Positions 17,512 through 23,856 of a stretch of DNA of 64,000 nt are shown here, one piece after another; the stretch's first letter is position 1; the number at the start of each line of letters is the position of its first letter. The stretch is from Streptomyces canus (GTDB lineage: Bacteria; Actinomycetota; Actinomycetes; Streptomycetales; Streptomycetaceae): positions 9,238,001 to 9,302,000 of the forward strand of contig NZ_JAUSWW010000001.1 in assembly GCF_030815415.1 (NCBI RefSeq), read 5' to 3'. The notes under the pieces are model-generated. The model saw only the letters and a program-made list of their open reading frames with translations, did no database searches and was not told where the DNA came from. A program made the translations under genes and the position numbers.

Positions 17512-17573
17512 TTGACCCGCGTGGGACGGGTACCCGGACGGCACCGCAACGACAACCGCTGGAGGAGGCCCGT

Positions 17574-17810
17574 ATGACCAGCAGCACGGAGACCGGCGGC
17601 GTGACCGGTACGCCGGACAAGGACTACAACCTCATCTGGTACGTGGAGGCGTGTCTGAGCAACGCGCTGCGCCTCGAGTCGTACATCCAGGACGCCGAAC
17701 GGAACAAGGACACCCAGGTAGCGGACCTGTTCCGCAAGGCGCAGGCGGACAGCCGCAAGGGTGCCGAACTCGGCAAGGAACTGCTGCGCGCGCGGCTGAG
17801 CGGCGGCTGA
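17574..17810 (+). CDS. Small helical protein of unknown function
   Basis: 78 residues. ATG 17574 has an excellent GGAGGAGG site 5-6 nt upstream. After a short disordered Thr/Gly-rich start, the chain is predicted almost all helical (YNLIWYVEACLSNALRLESY, then an acidic/basic mix ending in ELLRARLSGG), with Leu and Tyr at heptad-like spacing. I do not recognise a named family. It follows the Lrp gene by about 60 bp on the same strand and may be co-transcribed. Confidence 0.6.
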   Translation: MTSSTETGGVTGTPDKDYNLIWYVEACLSNALRLESYIQDAERNKDTQVADLFRKAQADSRKGAELGKELLRARLSGG

Positions 17811-17899
17811 CCGCAGGTTCGTACGGGCGCTCGGCCGGGGGTGTCCGGCCGGGCGTTCCGCATGTCCAAAACCGTTTGCCCCGCCGCCACCACCCGGCC

Positions 17900-17905
17900 T
17901 ACGGT
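17900..17905 (+). promoter_or_regulatory. Leaderless-type -10 box for the phosphotransferase
   Basis: TACGGT ends 7 nt before ATG 17913, with no ribosome site between; this is the common Streptomyces leaderless layout. Confidence 0.6.
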
Positions 17906-17912
17906 CGCGATC

Positions 17913-18833
17913 ATGCTGCCCGTGGTGGAGACCGACGAAGAGTGGGACGCGATCGTCGGGGACGAGAAGCTGATGCGGGCCGGCGCGCAGGATCTCTGCA
18001 CCCGACTCGGACTCGGCGACGCGCCCCTGACCCGCTTCCCGGACGGCTCACAACCGGTCTACGCGGTGGGCGAGGACCGGGTCCTCAAGCTCTTCCCCAC
18101 CTCCGCCGCCCGGGACGGCATCGCCGAGGGCCGTGTCCTGTCCCATCTGCACGGGTTGCTCCCCGTACCGACGCCCGGGGTGGACGACTTCGGGCCGTAC
18201 GAGAACGGCTGGCAGTACGTCCTGATGTCCCGGCTGCGCGGTGAGAACCTCGCCCGGGCCTGGGAGCGCATCCCGCGGCCCGACCGGGAACGCCTCGTCA
18301 CCGAGATCGGCGAAGCCCTCGCCGTACTCCACTCGCTCGACCCGGCCCCGCTCGAGGACGTCCTCGGGCCCGGCGACTGGGGCGCCTTTCTCGACCGGCA
18401 GCGCGCGAACGCCGTGGCGCGGCAGCGCGGCCACGGTCTGCCGGACAGCTGGCTGGAGCAGATCCCCGGCTTTCTCGCCTCGGTTCCGCTGCCCCGCACC
18501 CCACGGCGCTCGCTGCTGCACACCGAGGTCATGCAGCAGCACTTCCTGGTCGACCCCGACGGCTGGCGCCTGACCGGCCTCTTCGACTTCGAGCCCGCCA
18601 TGATCGGGGACGCCGCCTACGACTTCGTGGGCGTCGGCCTGTTCGTCACCCGAGGAGACCCCCACCTGCTCGCCCGGCTCACCGCGGCGTACGGCAGCGG
18701 CGTCGACCCGTCCCACGCCCTCGCCTACACACTGCTGCATGTGTACAGCAACCTGCCCTGGTATCTGAGGGAGTTGGAGGGCCCCGCCGAAGGGACCCTG
18801 TCCGGGCTCGCCCGCGCCTGGTTCGGCGCATGA
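17913..18833 (+). CDS. Aminoglycoside/hygromycin-type phosphotransferase family protein
   Basis: 306 residues with a kinase fold. The ATP-lobe stretch VYAVGEDRVLKLFP and the hinge YVLMSRLRGENLARAW resemble hygromycin phosphotransferase. The metal site is LFDFEPAMIGDAAYDF. The catalytic loop is changed: the usual H-G-D-L-H-x-x-N reads H-T-E-V-M-Q-Q-H, so the Asp base is Glu and the Asn is His. This variant appears to be a subgroup feature rather than decay, but it makes antibiotic resistance unproven. Start chosen at ATG 17913 because of the -10 at 17900-17905; earlier in-frame ATGs lack signals. Confidence 0.72.
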   Translation: MLPVVETDEEWDAIVGDEKLMRAGAQDLCTRLGLGDAPLTRFPDGSQPVYAVGEDRVLKLFPTSAARDGIAEGRVLSHLHGLLPVPTPGVDDFGPYENGWQYVLMSRLRGENLARAWERIPRPDRERLVTEIGEALAVLHSLDPAPLEDVLGPGDWGAFLDRQRANAVARQRGHGLPDSWLEQIPGFLASVPLPRTPRRSLLHTEVMQQHFLVDPDGWRLTGLFDFEPAMIGDAAYDFVGVGLFVTRGDPHLLARLTAAYGSGVDPSHALAYTLLHVYSNLPWYLRELEGPAEGTLSGLARAWFGA

Positions 18834-18944
18834 CCCGCAAGGCCTCCCGGCCGGAATCAGGCGATCCCGGCCCCTTTGTGCGAGCGTTGCCCCAGGTACG
18901 CCGTCCGGGCCGAGGCATCGCGCCGAGAGAGGAAGTGAGCGGGG

Positions 18945-19577
18945 ATGAGCGAGATCGTCGACCAGATCGACCGTGCACACCGGGAGGTCGGCACCCGCAA
19001 GGTCGAGGCGGAGGAGGCTCATGCGGTGCTGCTGCGTCGCACCTATGACGCCGAGATCGCCGACGTCTGGGGTGCGGTGACCTCCCCCGAGCGGATCGGG
19101 CGGTGGTTCCTGCCGGTCACCGGGGAGTTCCGGCTCGGCGGGCGCTATCAGCTGGAGGGCCATGCCGGGGGCGAGATCCTCGAGTGCGTGGAGCCGGAGC
19201 GGCTGCGGGTGAGCTGGCTGTACGGGCCCGACCCGGGCTTCAGCGAGGTCCAGGTGCGGCTCACGCCCGAGGGTGAGGGGCGGACGGTGTTCGAGGTGGA
19301 GCACGTGGCCGTGGTCCCGGAGGACTTCTGGAACCAGTTCGGGCCGGGCGCGGTCGGTATCGGCTGGGACAGCATCGCCCTCGGTCTCGGCATGCACCTC
19401 GCCGGTCGCGGGATGAGCCGGGAGGAGTCCGAGGCCTGGCAGGGCACGGCCGAGGCCAAGGAGTTCTTCAAGCGGTCCGGCGAGGAGTGGGGCACCGCCT
19501 ATGCCGCCTCGGGAGCCGATCCGGAGACGGTGGCGGCCACGACGGCGGCGACGGTCGAGGCCTACACGGGGGGATAG
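18945..19577 (+). CDS. SRPBCC (AHSA1-like) domain protein
   Basis: 210 residues. A START/Bet v 1-type fold spans about residues 28-150, recognised by RRTYDAEIADVWGAVTSPERIGRWFLPV and LGGRYQLEGHAGGEILECVEPERLRVSW. Such domains bind small hydrophobic ligands; members near ArsR regulators exist, but none is here. The C-terminus is an Ala/Thr-rich helix. A GAGGAAG element lies about 12 nt before ATG. Confidence 0.8.
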   Translation: MSEIVDQIDRAHREVGTRKVEAEEAHAVLLRRTYDAEIADVWGAVTSPERIGRWFLPVTGEFRLGGRYQLEGHAGGEILECVEPERLRVSWLYGPDPGFSEVQVRLTPEGEGRTVFEVEHVAVVPEDFWNQFGPGAVGIGWDSIALGLGMHLAGRGMSREESEAWQGTAEAKEFFKRSGEEWGTAYAASGADPETVAATTAATVEAYTGG

Positions 19578-19669
19578 CGACGTCGGCGGGACTCGCACGG
19601 GGCGGATGTACGCCGTGTCGCCCCGGGTCGGTCCCGTCGCCGTGTGGCGGGGCCGACCCGGCACAGGAG

Positions 19670-20230
19670 TCAGGGCTTGGCGCTCCATGAATGGGCCACG
19701 TCCACCACGACCCGGTCGTCCACCCGCAGGACCCGGAACGGGAGCCGGGCGCGGACGCCGAGGCCGAACTGCGTGTCTCCTTCGAAGCTGCCGGCGAACC
19801 GGGTGTCCCTGAAGGTGCGGTATCCGTCGAGGTCGACGCCCGGCAGGGGGCGGGCCACCCGTCCGGGATAGGTCGGGGCGCCGGTCTCGACGTCGTAGGC
19901 GGGCGCGGCCACCCGTACTTCGAGGACGGCGCCGCCGCCGACGGGAATCAGCCGGCCCGATCCGTCCTGCTGGAGTCGGTCGACGTACCGGACGGAATAG
20001 CCGAGGTGGGCCTTCGCCGCGCCCGGAACGTCCACGACCAGACGGTCGTAGCAGGCGTGACTGCCGGTCCGTGCGTTCGTCACCGATTCCGACGTGCTGA
20101 CCGCCTGCTGCTTGGCGACGCTGCCCCAGCCGGTGGGGCAGGTGGTGGCGGCCTGCGCGGGTACAGCGGCCACGCCGAGTGTCGCGCCCATGAGAGCGAC
20201 GGTGGCCCACGTTGTTCTGCTGCGTCTCAT
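19670..20230 (-). CDS. Secreted AMIN-like domain protein
   Basis: 186 residues. A Sec signal peptide (MRRSRTTWATVALMGATLGV, cleavage after AQA) is followed by a beta-rich domain beginning CYDRLVVDVPG and containing VDRLQQDGSGRLIPVGGGA and FRVLRVDDRVVVDVAH. This matches the AMIN-like fold of actinomycete exported proteins, related to peptidoglycan-binding AMIN domains. Two cysteines (CPTGWGS..., HACYD) may form a disulfide. ATG 20230 follows GGGGGAC; an ATG 21 nt upstream is less likely. Confidence 0.7.
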   Translation of the reverse strand: MRRSRTTWATVALMGATLGVAAVPAQAATTCPTGWGSVAKQQAVSTSESVTNARTGSHACYDRLVVDVPGAAKAHLGYSVRYVDRLQQDGSGRLIPVGGGAVLEVRVAAPAYDVETGAPTYPGRVARPLPGVDLDGYRTFRDTRFAGSFEGDTQFGLGVRARLPFRVLRVDDRVVVDVAHSWSAKP

Positions 20231-20420
20231 GATGTCCCCCGGGATGTTCATGTGCCTGATATCTGGTGAGACAACACGGTTGAAGAAAAGGTTGCACCTT
20301 GTCCTGATATAAAAAATTTCCGAAACATTCGGTGCGGCGATCGAACGGACGGAGCGAGACGGAGCACCCGTAATTCGTTCACCTGTGATGCCCACGCTCC
20401 GGAACCACTCGGACCGGCTG

Positions 20421-21116
20421 TCAGACCTTCTGGAGGGTCTTCTTCGCCAGTTCGAACGCCGGGGCCATCTTCTCGTGCTCCTCGGTGTCCATACCGCCGA
20501 GGTGCACGACGACGGGGCCGTCCGGGGTGGTGACGGCGAAGGCGCTCTCCTTCTTCGTCTCGTCCAGGAGTTCGCTCGTGACGACGTACTCCACCTCGAC
20601 ACCGGCGAGGTCGCCCGACGTGAAGGAGCTGTACTTCGCCTTGCTGGAGTCGTCCTCGGCCGCGACGAACTCCTCCAGCACGGTGCGCGCGTCGTCGTCG
20701 CCGGGCTCGCCGGTCCAGATCCGCAGGAAGCCGATGTAGCCGGCCGGCTTGGCGTCGACCTCGCACGCGGCGGCGACCGGACCCTGGCGGAGGAGGGAGT
20801 CGAGGACCTCCTCGGAGATCTCGTCCTCGAGATCGCCGGAATCGGTCGGGGAGGCTTTGTCCTGGGCGGCCGCGGAGTCGATGGCCTCCGCCTCCCAGTC
20901 CTTGGCGAGGTCGAAACTCACGGGCAGCTCGCACGCCGAACCGGCCGCCCCGATGCTGTCGCCGCTCTCGGCGACCTGGCCGGCGCTCGCCGACGCACTC
21001 GCGGACGTCTTCGCGTCCTTCTTGTCGTCGGCTCCCTCGGAACAGCCCGCCAACACCCCCGTCAGCAAGGCCACGTAAGCCATCCGACGCCCTGCATTCC
21101 CCGCCCTGACCAGCAC
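20421..21116 (-). CDS. Lipoprotein of unknown function
   Basis: About 231 residues. A short signal ends in a lipobox (LTGVLAGC), followed by an Asp/Lys/Ser/Ala-rich linker and a domain with two further cysteines (ACELPVSFDL and AACEVD) that probably pair. The rest is acidic. I do not recognise a family. GTG 21116 is preferred since GAGGGGAG lies 8 nt upstream; an ATG 30 nt earlier lacks a site. It is likely anchored to the outer face of the membrane. Confidence 0.65.
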   Translation of the reverse strand: MLVRAGNAGRRMAYVALLTGVLAGCSEGADDKKDAKTSASASASAGQVAESGDSIGAAGSACELPVSFDLAKDWEAEAIDSAAAQDKASPTDSGDLEDEISEEVLDSLLRQGPVAAACEVDAKPAGYIGFLRIWTGEPGDDDARTVLEEFVAAEDDSSKAKYSSFTSGDLAGVEVEYVVTSELLDETKKESAFAVTTPDGPVVVHLGGMDTEEHEKMAPAFELAKKTLQKV

Positions 21117-21282
21117 TTCGATGTCTCCCCTCGGTACAGGGCGCACACATTAGCGGAGGCCACCGACAGGCCGTACCCGGGAGGTGCCCTCACCGACCCG
21201 GCACCGGAGAAAAACCGCGTGACCGCATCCCCGCAGGTCAGCACAATGGAGCGCCACACCCCCGATCCGAAAGGTGGCCGAC

Positions 21283-21984
21283 GTGACCGTCCCGAACGTC
21301 CTGCTGTCCGGCATCGTCGGCTCCACCGCCTACGGCCTCGCCCACGAAGGCTCCGACGTGGACCGCCTCGGCATGTTCGCCGCACCCACCGAGTCCCTGC
21401 ACGGCCTCCACGGGCCGAAGGAGTCCCACGTCAGCACGGCCCCGGACCGCACCCTGCACGAGGCCGCGAAGTGGTGCCGGCTCGCTCTGGGCGGCAACCC
21501 GACCGCGATGGAACTCGCCTGGCTGCCAACGGAGTTGTACGAGGTGCGCACCCCTCTCGGCGACGAACTGATCGGCCTGCGCACATCGTTCCTGAGTGCC
21601 AAGCGGATCCGGGACGCCTATCTCGGCTACGCCACCCAGCAGTTCCGCCGTCTCGAGAACCGTGCCGACCGCTCCTCCTCCGCGGAGACCCGCAACCGCA
21701 CGTCCAAGCACGCCCGGCACCTCAAGCGGCTGTGCCACCAGGGCCTGGAGCTGTACGCCACCGGCCACCTGACAATCCGCGTCGAGAACCCCGAGGAATA
21801 CCGGGAGTTCGGCGAACGGGTCGCCGCAGACGCCTCAGTGGCCCGCCCCCTGCTCGCGTACTACGAGACCGCGTTCGACGAGACCCGCACGGTGTTGCCG
21901 GACCACCCCGACGAGGCGGCGGTGGAGGCTTGGCTGCACCGGGTCCGCGACCACTTCTACGCCCCGCTCAGCTCGACGGGGTAG
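21283..21984 (+). CDS. Predicted nucleotidyltransferase (Pol-beta superfamily)
   Basis: 233 residues. The signature GSTAYGLAHEGSDVDRLGMF gives the G-S...D-x-D metal-binding pattern of stand-alone nucleotidyltransferases, followed by a helical region (HARHLKRLCHQGLELYATG) typical of that group. The substrate is unknown. GTG 21283 is preferred over GTG 21274 because GAAAGG lies 8 nt before it. The last 28 bp overlap the tail of the interrupted DUF1330-like gene on the other strand. Confidence 0.75.
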   Translation: MTVPNVLLSGIVGSTAYGLAHEGSDVDRLGMFAAPTESLHGLHGPKESHVSTAPDRTLHEAAKWCRLALGGNPTAMELAWLPTELYEVRTPLGDELIGLRTSFLSAKRIRDAYLGYATQQFRRLENRADRSSSAETRNRTSKHARHLKRLCHQGLELYATGHLTIRVENPEEYREFGERVAADASVARPLLAYYETAFDETRTVLPDHPDEAAVEAWLHRVRDHFYAPLSSTG

Positions 21985-22049
21985 AGGTCGGTGCGCGCGA
22001 CGACGGCGTCACGCTCGACTGCCAGCGCGGTGCGACGGCCGCCCGTCAT
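21957..22049 (-). pseudogene. C-terminal piece of a DUF1330-like gene split by the TnpB element
   Basis: Read on the minus strand from 22049, this encodes 30 residues beginning MTGGRRTALAVERDAVVART and ending in TAG at 21957-21959. It is the missing tail of the gene whose start lies at 23639 beyond the element. Joining 23435 directly to 22049 continues codon phase with no base gained or lost (GFM...). The tail overlaps the 3' end of the nucleotidyltransferase gene. Confidence 0.8.
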
Positions 22050-22068
22050 CGGGAGTCCTTCGTGGATA

Positions 22069-22088
22069 CCCCCACCTTTAGGTGGGGG
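22069..22088 (+). repeat. Left-end hairpin of the TnpB element
   Basis: CCCCCACC, loop TTTA, GGTGGGGG: a perfect 8-bp subterminal hairpin of the kind bound by Y1 transposases as single-stranded DNA. The loop is identical to that of the right end. Confidence 0.85.
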
Positions 22089-22197
22089 AGGAAACGAAGC
22101 TCCTGCGGAGCAGGGCAACGGGCTGCGATTCGCCTCCTGGGCGGACCGCAGTGCTCTGACCCGCAGGTTTGATCTTTACAGGACTGCAGTCTGGTTT

Positions 22198-23400
22198 GTG
22201 ACCGTGACCACGACCGACGTGAAGCGGGCGTTCAAGTGCCGCTTCTATCCGACCGATGCGCAGGCAGCCGAGCTGTCGCGCACGTTCGGGTGCGTCCGGA
22301 AGGTCTACAACCTTGCCCTGGCCGCGAGGTCGGAGGCGTTCACGCGTCAGGAGCGGGTCAACTACAACCAGACCTCGGCAATGCTCACGGCGTGGAAGAA
22401 GACCGAGGAGCTGGCCTTCCTCTGCGAGGTCTCCAGCGTCCCGTTGCAGCAGACACTTCGGCACTTGCAGACGGCGTACTCCAACTTCTTCGCCAGGCGG
22501 GCCAAGTACCCGCGCTTCAAGTCGAAGAAGAAGTCCCGTAAGTCCGCCGAGTACACGTCCTCCGCATTCCGGTTCCGGGATGGCAAGCTCACCCTGGCCA
22601 AGATGACGGAGCCGCTGGGCATTGTCTGGTCCCGGCCTCTTCCCGAGGGCACGGTGCCGTCCACGGTAACGGTGTCGCAGGACGCGGCCGGGCGCTGGTT
22701 CGTGTCGATGCTGTGCGACGACATGTCCGTCGAGCCGCTGCCCGTAGTGGACACCGCTGTCGGCATCGACGCCGGTATCACCAGCCTCCTGACCCTCTCG
22801 ACCGGCGAGAAGATCACCAATCCGAAATGCGAGCGGGTCGACCGACGCCGCCTGGCCAAAGCTCACAAGAACCTGGCCCGCAAGGCCAAGGGTGACGGCA
22901 CGAACCGGCGCAAGGCCCGCATCAAGGTCGCGAAGGTCTATGCCCGGATCGCCGACCGGCGCCGGGACCACCTGCACAAGATCACCACTCGGCTCGTTCG
23001 TGAGAACCAAACGATCGTGATCGAGGACCTGACCGTGCGCAACATGGTCAAGAACCACACTCTGGCCCGCGCCATCAGTGACGCGGCCTGGCGCGAGATG
23101 CGCACCATGCTGGAGTACAAGGCCCAGTGGTACGGACGGGAACTGATCACCATCGACCGGTGGTTCCCCTCGTCCAAACTGTGCTCCGCCTGCGGCACCA
23201 TCGCATCGAAGATGCCCCTGCATGTCCGTGAGTGGACATGCGACTGCGGCACGACCCACGACCGGGACGTGAACGCGGCGAAGAACATTCTGGCGGTCGG
23301 GCTGACCGCATCTGTCTGTGGAGCTGGTGTAAGACCTCAACGGAGTTCTCCGGGCGGGCAGTCGGCGACGAAGCAGAAACACCCACGGCGCGAGCCGTAG
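22198..23400 (+). CDS. tnpB: RNA-guided endonuclease TnpB
   Basis: About 400 residues from GTG 22198 (GTG 22204 is also possible). N-terminal REC/wedge-like part (FKCRFYPTDAQAAELSRTFG), then a RuvC nuclease with all three acidic residues: D191 in GIDAG, E276 in VIEDL and D357 in HDRDVNAAKN. A zinc ribbon sits between (CSACG and CDCG). TnpB uses an RNA copied from the element's right end as a guide to cut DNA next to a target-adjacent motif, favouring retention of the element. The ORF is intact and stops 4 nt before the right hairpin, so it may be functional. Confidence 0.92.
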   Translation: MTVTTTDVKRAFKCRFYPTDAQAAELSRTFGCVRKVYNLALAARSEAFTRQERVNYNQTSAMLTAWKKTEELAFLCEVSSVPLQQTLRHLQTAYSNFFARRAKYPRFKSKKKSRKSAEYTSSAFRFRDGKLTLAKMTEPLGIVWSRPLPEGTVPSTVTVSQDAAGRWFVSMLCDDMSVEPLPVVDTAVGIDAGITSLLTLSTGEKITNPKCERVDRRRLAKAHKNLARKAKGDGTNRRKARIKVAKVYARIADRRRDHLHKITTRLVRENQTIVIEDLTVRNMVKNHTLARAISDAAWREMRTMLEYKAQWYGRELITIDRWFPSSKLCSACGTIASKMPLHVREWTCDCGTTHDRDVNAAKNILAVGLTASVCGAGVRPQRSSPGGQSATKQKHPRREP

Positions 23401-23450
23401 GAATCCCCTCCCTTTAGGGAGGGGAGGATGTCAAGAACCCGTCGTACCCG
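23300..23450 (+). ncRNA. Predicted omega (right-end) RNA with guide
   Basis: By analogy with characterised TnpB systems the scaffold should be the 3' end of tnpB plus the right end to 23434, with the guide being the first about 16 nt of flanking DNA, GAACCCGTCGTACCCG (23435-23450). The 5' boundary given is approximate. It is inferred from family knowledge and the mapped element end; no promoter or processing site is visible. Confidence 0.45.
23405..23424 (+). repeat. Right-end hairpin of the TnpB element
   Basis: CCCCTCCC, loop TTTA, GGGAGGGG: perfect 8-bp hairpin, preceded directly by the guide tetranucleotide GAAT (23401-23404) and followed 6 nt later by the cleavage tetranucleotide TCAA. 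Probably also a structural part of the omega RNA. Confidence 0.85.
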
Positions 23451-23639
23451 TCCTGCGTGGCGAACTCGATCAACTGGATCTCGTCGGGGCGGCCTTCGCG
23501 TCCGTCGGCACGAGCCCGCTGCACCGCCCGCCCGCCCGCCATGCTCGCCGAGCAGGGACAGCACCTTGTCCTCGTACGCGGCCAGCGCGGCGGCGGCGCC
23601 CGGCCGGGCCCAGAGCAACACACACAGTTGAACCGTCAT
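23435..23639 (-). pseudogene. N-terminal piece of a DUF1330-like gene, frameshifted and cut by TnpB
   Basis: From ATG 23639 the chain starts MTVQLCVLLWARPGAAAALA, a small alpha/beta-barrel family opening, and reads to about EHGGR. There a GGGC-type tandem repeat (23525-23540 on the + strand) has four extra bases compared with the frame that continues into DEIQLIEFATQDGYDGF. The gene is then cut by the element at 23434/23435. TAGGGT at 23648-23653, 8 nt before ATG, would be its leaderless promoter. Two independent lesions mean it is not functional even if the element leaves. Confidence 0.75.
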
Positions 23640-23704
23640 GGCGCCCGACCCTAGCGAACGAGGCTGCCCGTAAATCCGGATGCCCGGCGACGCACCCCGT
23701 TGCT

Positions 23705-23710
23705 ACCCTC
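23705..23710 (+). promoter_or_regulatory. -10 box for the Met leader/MetRS transcript
   Basis: TACCCT ends 7 nt before the ATG of the leader peptide at 23718. No ribosome site precedes that ATG, so the mRNA probably starts at or next to it. No clear -35 was seen. Confidence 0.6.
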
Positions 23711-23717
23711 GATCCCA

Positions 23718-23771
23718 TGATCACGCCTACGCCTCAGCACCGCATGATGCCCCCGCACCGGGGCTGCTGAG
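23718..23771 (+). CDS. Met-rich leader peptide of the methionyl-tRNA synthetase gene
   Basis: A 17-residue ORF, MITPTPQHRMMPPHRGC, with tandem Met codons at 23745-23750 followed by Pro-Pro, then TGA at 23769-23771. It is probably translated as a leaderless message. Tandem cognate codons directly before mutually exclusive hairpins are the layout of classical amino-acid attenuators. Too short for homology; the call rests on position, codon content and the RNA folds listed next. Confidence 0.6.
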
Positions 23772-23812
23772 CGCGCACGCGCACCGATACCGAGGCCCCG
23801 GGAACGGGGCCT
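23750..23812 (+). promoter_or_regulatory. Transcription attenuator of the MetRS gene (four pairing segments)
   Basis: Segment 1 GCCCC (23750-23754) pairs with segment 2 GGGGC (23761-23765). Extended segment 2 CCGGGGC (23759-23765) pairs with segment 3 GCCCCGG (23796-23802). Segment 3 GGCCCCG (23795-23801) pairs with segment 4 CGGGGCC (23806-23812) as the terminator, loop GGAA. A ribosome stalled on Met-Met would cover segment 1, allow 2:3 and prevent 3:4. Only TTC follows segment 4, not a U-run, which is usual in high-GC bacteria. Segment 2 starts only 9 nt after the second Met codon, so spacing is tight. Confidence 0.6.
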
Positions 23813-23856
23813 TCACGCGTTGTGCGGATCTGGTCCCGTTGCCGGTAGGAGGACCG

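Larger units (their letters stand above)
22050..23434 (+). mobile_element. IS200/IS605-type TnpB-only element (IS1341-like)
   Basis: 1385 bp, no TnpA. Ends follow IS608 logic: left hairpin foot 19 nt from the left cut, with GATA at its 5' foot and TCAT (22046-22049) just outside; right hairpin foot 10 nt from the right cut, with GAAT at its 5' foot and TCAA (23431-23434) as the last four bases. The guide/cleavage pairs GATA-TCAT and GAAT-TCAA both obey the pairing pattern known for IS608 (guide base 1 with cleavage base 2, 2 with 1, 4 with 4). No target duplication. Excision would need a TnpA from elsewhere. Confidence 0.85.
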
